Assembly (NCBI GenBank): GCA_900555715.1
Contig: USMC01000029.1
Location: forward strand, 1 to 33,160
DNA from: an uncultured Porphyromonadaceae bacterium
Lineage (GTDB): Bacteria > Bacteroidota > Bacteroidia > Bacteroidales > Muribaculaceae
Length of the DNA stretch: 33,160 bases
Reading direction: 5' to 3'
In this document: one piece after another, positions 30,146 through 33,160 of the stretch
Position numbering within the stretch: position 1 is the first letter of the stretch
How the letters are laid out: each line of letters begins with the position of its first letter
The notes under the pieces: model-generated
The model's input: the letters and a program-made list of their open reading frames with translations, nothing else
What the model was told of the DNA's origin: nothing
Databases searched by the model: none
Translations under genes and position numbers: made by a program

Positions 30146-31033
30146 ATGTCTAAAGCCAATTCTGAAATTATTACCGAGATTACTCCACTGTCCGACAAAG
30201 ACTGCTTTTATATCGTCGACCGCTATAAGGACCGTTTCAACTATCCTATCCACCGCCATGACGAATATGAGCTGAATTTTGTTTCCGGCTGTGCGGGCGC
30301 CTGCCGCATAGTGGGCGATTCGGTGAAGGAAATCGGCGACTATGACCTTGTGCTTGTCGGCGGCGGTATAGAACACGCATGGGAACAGCACAACTGCAAG
30401 TCGGAACAGATACGCGAGATTACAATACAGTTCTCCAGCAATATTTTCGGCGAGGCATTCCTGAGCAAGAACCAGATGTCGGCGATCCGCGACATGCTCG
30501 ACCGCTCGCGTCTGGGGCTCGCCTTCTCGCAGCATTGCATCATGCACGTCTTTCATCGGCTGGAGCGCCTTGTGACTATGCAGGGCGACTTTTACAGGTT
30601 CATAGAGCTGCTCACCGTGCTTCATGAACTTGCCACATGCGACAAATACACCACCCTCGCCACCGCTCCCTTTGCCCGGATGGCTACAGGAACCGACTCG
30701 CGGCGCGTAAGCAAAGTTCAGAGTTATATCATAGACAATTACCGGAACGAAATCACGCTCAGTCAGCTCGCCGACCTCGCCGATATGACGCCGACGGCTT
30801 TCAGCCGTTTTTTCAAGCTACGAACGGGCAAGCTTGTGTCGGACTATATCATCGACGTGCGCCTCGGCTTCGCCACAAGGGCGCTTATCGACAGCACCAA
30901 CTCCATATCGGAGATATGCTATTCCTGCGGCTTCAACAATGTGAGCTACTTCAACCGCATCTTCAAAAAGAAAAAGGGTTGCTCCCCGAAGGAATTCCGC
31001 GAATACTACAAGCACCACCGCGTCCTCATCTGA
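30146..31033 (+). CDS. AraC-family transcriptional regulator
   Basis: 295 aa. The N-terminal cupin-like sensing domain (YPIHRHDEYELNFVSGCAGACRIVGDSVKEIGDYDLVLVGGGIEHAWEQH) has the H-x-H and late His expected of a ligand pocket. The C-terminal double helix-turn-helix reads NEITLSQLADLADMTPTAFSRFFKLRTG and SISEICYSCGFNNVSYFNRIFKKKKGCSPKEFREYY. It is divergent from the GH36 alpha-galactosidase, so it probably regulates glycan use in response to a sugar; this is inferred from position. A TAACTTTA box near 30107 is a possible weak promoter. It ends in a strong hairpin at 31066. Confidence 0.93.
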   Translation: MSKANSEIITEITPLSDKDCFYIVDRYKDRFNYPIHRHDEYELNFVSGCAGACRIVGDSVKEIGDYDLVLVGGGIEHAWEQHNCKSEQIREITIQFSSNIFGEAFLSKNQMSAIRDMLDRSRLGLAFSQHCIMHVFHRLERLVTMQGDFYRFIELLTVLHELATCDKYTTLATAPFARMATGTDSRRVSKVQSYIIDNYRNEITLSQLADLADMTPTAFSRFFKLRTGKLVSDYIIDVRLGFATRALIDSTNSISEICYSCGFNNVSYFNRIFKKKKGCSPKEFREYYKHHRVLI

Positions 31034-31065
31034 TAGCGGTGCTTTCTATCCGGACAGAAAAAAGA

Positions 31066-31094
31066 AGCGGACTCAGTTTATCGCTGAGTCCGCT
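31066..31094 (+). terminator. Terminator of the AraC gene; left copy of a duplicated hairpin
   Basis: AGCGGACTCAG (31066-31076), 7-nt loop, CTGAGTCCGCT (31084-31094): a perfect 11-bp stem with A-run before it. An almost identical hairpin with the same flank AAAGA recurs at 31668-31695. Confidence 0.85.
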
Positions 31095-31117
31095 GTTTAG
31101 TGTAGAATGCTGATAAA

Positions 31118-31369
31118 TTACCGAACTTCGTCAGGCTGCTTGACGGCATCGCTTGCTTTGCTGAAAAATCCGTCAAACGATAAGTCCTCATCAATATCGG
31201 GCCAGTGGATTCCAAAATATGACAAACGGTAATTTTCGCGTTGGCTTTTTGAAGATGCAGACAAACGAATGTAATCTACAAAATTTTCTTTTGCTCTGCG
31301 TCCGTCTTTAAGCTCAACCCACACAGCCGAATCTGTAAGCCAAACTTTTGACACATCTGTGAGATTCAT
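31118..31369 (-). CDS. DUF2442 protein
   Basis: 83 aa, MNLTDVSKVWLTDSAVWVELKDGRRAKENFVDYIRLSASSKSQRENYRLS... then FGIHWPDIDEDLSFDGFF. The pattern VWVELKDGR ... YRLSYFGIHWPDIDEDLS is the DUF2442 signature. The start overlaps the DUF4160 stop (TAATG), so they are co-translated. DUF4160-DUF2442 pairs are common on bacterial chromosomes and sometimes suspected of being toxin-antitoxin-like; no function is established from sequence. Confidence 0.88.
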   Translation of the reverse strand: MNLTDVSKVWLTDSAVWVELKDGRRAKENFVDYIRLSASSKSQRENYRLSYFGIHWPDIDEDLSFDGFFSKASDAVKQPDEVR

Positions 31370-31611
31370 TATTTACCTCCTTTCTTAAAATATTCATGCC
31401 AACGCTCTTTTATAACTTCGCGATTCTCTTCGAGAATAGACTCAATCATTCGTAACTCATTGTTTTTAAATCCATGATTTTCAGCTAAAGACAATGATTC
31501 AATATTATACTTGGCTTCTGAGTCTCCTTTGCTGATATGTACATGGATTGGCTCATGCTCGTTTGACCAAAAGAAGAAACGAAATCCAAAAAGAATAAAT
31601 AGAGTAGGCAT
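31369..31611 (-). CDS. DUF4160 protein
   Basis: 80 aa when started at 31611 (MPTLFILFGFRFFFWSNEHEPIHVHISKGDSEAKYNI). This is the usual DUF4160 beginning, with the RFFF-S-E-x-x-P-x-H-V-H core. An upstream in-frame ATG at 31653 would add 14 residues, but the consensus promoter at 31635-31665 places transcription start near 31628, after that ATG. It forms an overlapping pair with DUF2442. The pair is AT-rich and lies between two copies of one hairpin, suggesting acquisition. Confidence 0.85.
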   Translation of the reverse strand: MPTLFILFGFRFFFWSNEHEPIHVHISKGDSEAKYNIESLSLAENHGFKNNELRMIESILEENREVIKERWHEYFKKGGK

Positions 31612-31634
31612 ATCATTTTGTTTATTAGATATTG

Positions 31635-31665
31635 CAAATATATCTCTTTTCAATGATATAACAAA
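31635..31665 (-). promoter_or_regulatory. Promoter of the DUF4160-DUF2442 pair
   Basis: Minus-strand TTTG (31662-31665), 19-nt spacer, TATATTTG (31635-31642). The TTTG lies at the edge of the duplicated hairpin flank. Confidence 0.75.
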
Positions 31666-31667
31666 GA

Positions 31668-31695
31668 AGCGGACTCAGTTTTCGCTGAATCCGCT
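31668..31695 (-). terminator. Terminator of tRNA-Ala; right copy of the duplicated hairpin
   Basis: AGCGGACTCAG (31668-31678), 6-nt loop, CTGAATCCGCT (31685-31695), with one G-T pair on one strand. It begins directly after the tRNA CCA end on the minus strand and is followed there by TTCTTTG. Confidence 0.8.
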
Positions 31696-31696
31696 T

Positions 31697-31773
31697 TGGT
31701 GGAGTACAGCGGACTCGAACCGCTCACCTCGACACTGCCAGTGTCGCGCTCTAGCCAGATGAGCTAGTACCCC
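31697..31773 (-). tRNA. tRNA-Ala (anticodon GGC), CCA encoded
   Basis: Acceptor GGGGTAC pairs with GTACTCC, discriminator A, then CCA in the DNA (31697-31699). Anticodon stem CGACA/TGTCG with loop CTGGCAG gives GGC. T-arm AGCGG-TTCGAGT-CCGCT. The other three tRNAs in the window lack an encoded CCA. Confidence 0.95.
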
Positions 31774-31782
31774 ATTGCGGTG

Positions 31783-31812
31783 CAAAGTTAGGGATTATCC
31801 GGCAAAGGACAA
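31783..31812 (-). promoter_or_regulatory. Promoter of tRNA-Ala
   Basis: Minus-strand TTG (31810-31812), 19-nt spacer, TAACTTTG (31783-31790). Confidence 0.75.
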
Positions 31813-31862
31813 GAGAATGATGGTGATTTAACTTTTATTAGTATATGCGTTCTGTTTTTAAA

Positions 31863-31893
31863 TTGCGTGTTCTGTCTTTTTGCACTACTTTTG
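31863..31893 (+). promoter_or_regulatory. Promoter of namZ
   Basis: TTG (31863-31865), 20-nt spacer, TACTTTTG (31886-31893). It places transcription start near 31900 and so rules out the in-frame ATG at 31867. Confidence 0.75.
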
Positions 31894-31908
31894 GAGAAAC
31901 ATTTCATC

Positions 31909-33090
31909 ATGAAAACTAAACTCAGAATTATCATATCCTTATTCTTGCTTGTCTTCGGCGCCGCGTTCGGCGCTGCCGGCGAGGAAGTGACAGTCGGTGC
32001 TGCACGTACGGAGTGCTATCTGCCGCTGCTGAAAGGCAAACGTGTGGCTCTTCTGTCGAACCACACAGGTATGGTCGGCGACAAGCATACCCTCGACGTG
32101 ATGCTTGACAATGGTGTTAACGTTACGACACTTTTCTCTCCTGAGCACGGTTTCCGCGGCACTGCCGATGCCGGCGAACATGTGCGCAGCGGTGTCGACG
32201 GTCAGAGCGGGCTGCCTATAGCGTCGCTCTACGACGGCACGTCCTCGAGGATGCCCAAGAAGGAGGTGATGGACAATTTCGATGTCATCGTTGTCGACAT
32301 CCAGGACGTAGGACTGAGGTTCTATACCTACTACTGCACGATGGTCGACCTGATGAACGCCGCCATAGCATATGGCAAGGAATTTGTCGTTCTCGATCGC
32401 CCGAATCCTAACGGCATGTACGTGGACGGTCCCATCCTTGACAAAAAATATGAATCCGGTGTGGGTCGTCTGCCCATACCGGTCGTCCACGGCATGACGC
32501 TCGGCGAACTGGCGCGTATGGCAAACGGCGAAGGCTGGCTGCGCGAGAGCAGGAAGGTTCCGCTTGAGGTGGTTCCGGTGAAGGGCTACACCCACTCGAC
32601 GCGCTACCGTCTGCCAGTGCCGCCGTCGCCCAACCTGCGGTCGATGCTCGCAATATATCTCTATCCGTCGATGTGCTATTTCGAGGCCACTCCTGTTAGC
32701 CTCGGGCGCGGCACGGACTTCCCGTTCGAGGTGTACGGACATCCGGCGATGAAGTCGTACGATTTCTCCTTCACGCCCCGCAGCATGCCGGGCGCCAAGA
32801 ATCCTCCTCTGTTAGGCAAGCTGTGCCGCGGCGTCGACCTGCGCGGCATGAGCGAGGAAGAGGCGATAGCGCAGGGCATAAATCTGAGTTATATCATAGA
32901 CGCTTACCGCCGGCTCGGCATCGGCGACAAGTTTTTCCGCTCCTATTTTGAAAACCTCATCGGACGCGGCGACATACGCAAGATGATAGAAGCCGGCAAG
33001 AGCGCGGAGGAAATCAAGGCGACGTGGAAGGACGATGTGGAGAAATTCCGCCGTCAGCGTGCGCCATATCTGCTGTATCCTGAAAATTGA
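31909..33090 (+). CDS. namZ: Exo-beta-N-acetylmuramidase NamZ-like (DUF1343)
   Basis: 393 aa with signal peptide MKTKLRIIISLFLLVFGAAFGAAG. DUF1343/NamZ motifs: VALLSNHTGMVGDKHTLDVM, TLFSPEHGFRG (Glu79), VVDIQDVGLRFYTYYCTM (Asp130, Asp133) and DRPNPNG followed by PIPVVHGMTLGELA. Characterised members release terminal MurNAc from peptidoglycan fragments, so it probably serves cell-wall recycling or scavenging. The start at 31909 is chosen because the signal peptide begins there and the promoter lies just upstream. The 70 bases after its stop hold no gene; a weak AGTGGT/ACCACT repeat at 33110-33135 is the only structure. Confidence 0.92.
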   Translation: MKTKLRIIISLFLLVFGAAFGAAGEEVTVGAARTECYLPLLKGKRVALLSNHTGMVGDKHTLDVMLDNGVNVTTLFSPEHGFRGTADAGEHVRSGVDGQSGLPIASLYDGTSSRMPKKEVMDNFDVIVVDIQDVGLRFYTYYCTMVDLMNAAIAYGKEFVVLDRPNPNGMYVDGPILDKKYESGVGRLPIPVVHGMTLGELARMANGEGWLRESRKVPLEVVPVKGYTHSTRYRLPVPPSPNLRSMLAIYLYPSMCYFEATPVSLGRGTDFPFEVYGHPAMKSYDFSFTPRSMPGAKNPPLLGKLCRGVDLRGMSEEEAIAQGINLSYIIDAYRRLGIGDKFFRSYFENLIGRGDIRKMIEAGKSAEEIKATWKDDVEKFRRQRAPYLLYPEN

Positions 33091-33160
33091 TCTATAAACG
33101 CATTTTAGTAGTGGTGCGATAAAAATCTAACCACTGTTATTAAAATATTAGTATTTAGTC

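Noticed and set aside
31867..31908. Earlier ATG for namZ at 31867
   Set aside because: It lies within the promoter, upstream of the expected transcription start, and spoils the signal peptide.
33105..33140. AGTGGT/ACCACT inverted repeat after namZ as terminator
   Set aside because: Only 6 bp with a 14-nt loop and no T-run; too weak to call.

Overview
The window looks like a chromosomal segment of a gut-type Bacteroidales genome, most likely Muribaculaceae or a close relative; the family-level call is an inference. Evidence: many genes are preceded by the Bacteroidota promoter pattern TTTG/TTG-N19-21-TAnnTTTG; there are almost no Shine-Dalgarno sites; and the gene set is typical (DUF3127, short archaeal-type ProRS, a serine-palmitoyltransferase-like enzyme, reverse rubrerythrin, DUF5103 type IX plug protein, SusE/F-like protein, GH20, GH36, NamZ). 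No rRNA, CRISPR array or intact prophage is visible.

Layout. 1-689: 3' part of an AbiEii-type nucleotidyltransferase toxin. 809-4861: DUF3127 protein and proS, then an overlapping umuD-umuC-HU-like cassette behind a strong hairpin. 4803-6798: a remnant mobile segment bounded by a 132/134-bp direct repeat that copies the 3' end of the HU-like gene. It carries an AAA/DUF4143 ATPase with three tandem palindromes abutting its promoter, plus the C-terminal stump of a tyrosine recombinase. 6861-11423: a secreted TonB-C-domain protein (+), then on the minus strand a secreted SGNH hydrolase with a small secreted protein, and a sphingolipid-type acyltransferase with reverse rubrerythrin. 11539-14881: a minus-strand unit whose first gene is a remarkable single ORF: an ECF sigma factor, a transmembrane helix, a periplasmic linker and an outer-membrane beta-barrel. 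It is followed by a CotH-family lipoprotein and a tiny predicted lipoprotein.

15121-19465: tRNA-Arg(CCG), the overlapping ung-DUF5103-DUF3109 operon, and on the minus strand a sodium-dependent (NSS) transporter with a 90-aa single-span partner. 19557-23960: greA with a structured, attenuator-like leader, a HIT protein, a thioredoxin-fold lipoprotein lacking its cysteines, and a GH20 hexosaminidase. 24005-31094: tRNA-Arg(CCT), tRNA-Asp, a DUF6377 sensor/regulator, a SusE/F-like secreted protein with a type-IX-like tail, a GH36 alpha-galactosidase and an AraC regulator, which together look like a small glycan-use neighbourhood without SusC/SusD. 31095-33090: a DUF4160-DUF2442 pair sitting between two copies of a terminator hairpin, tRNA-Ala(GGC), and NamZ (exo-muramidase).

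The strongest candidate for something undescribed is the sigma/TM/beta-barrel fusion. Next come the repeat-bounded ATPase/recombinase remnant and its palindromic operator-like array.
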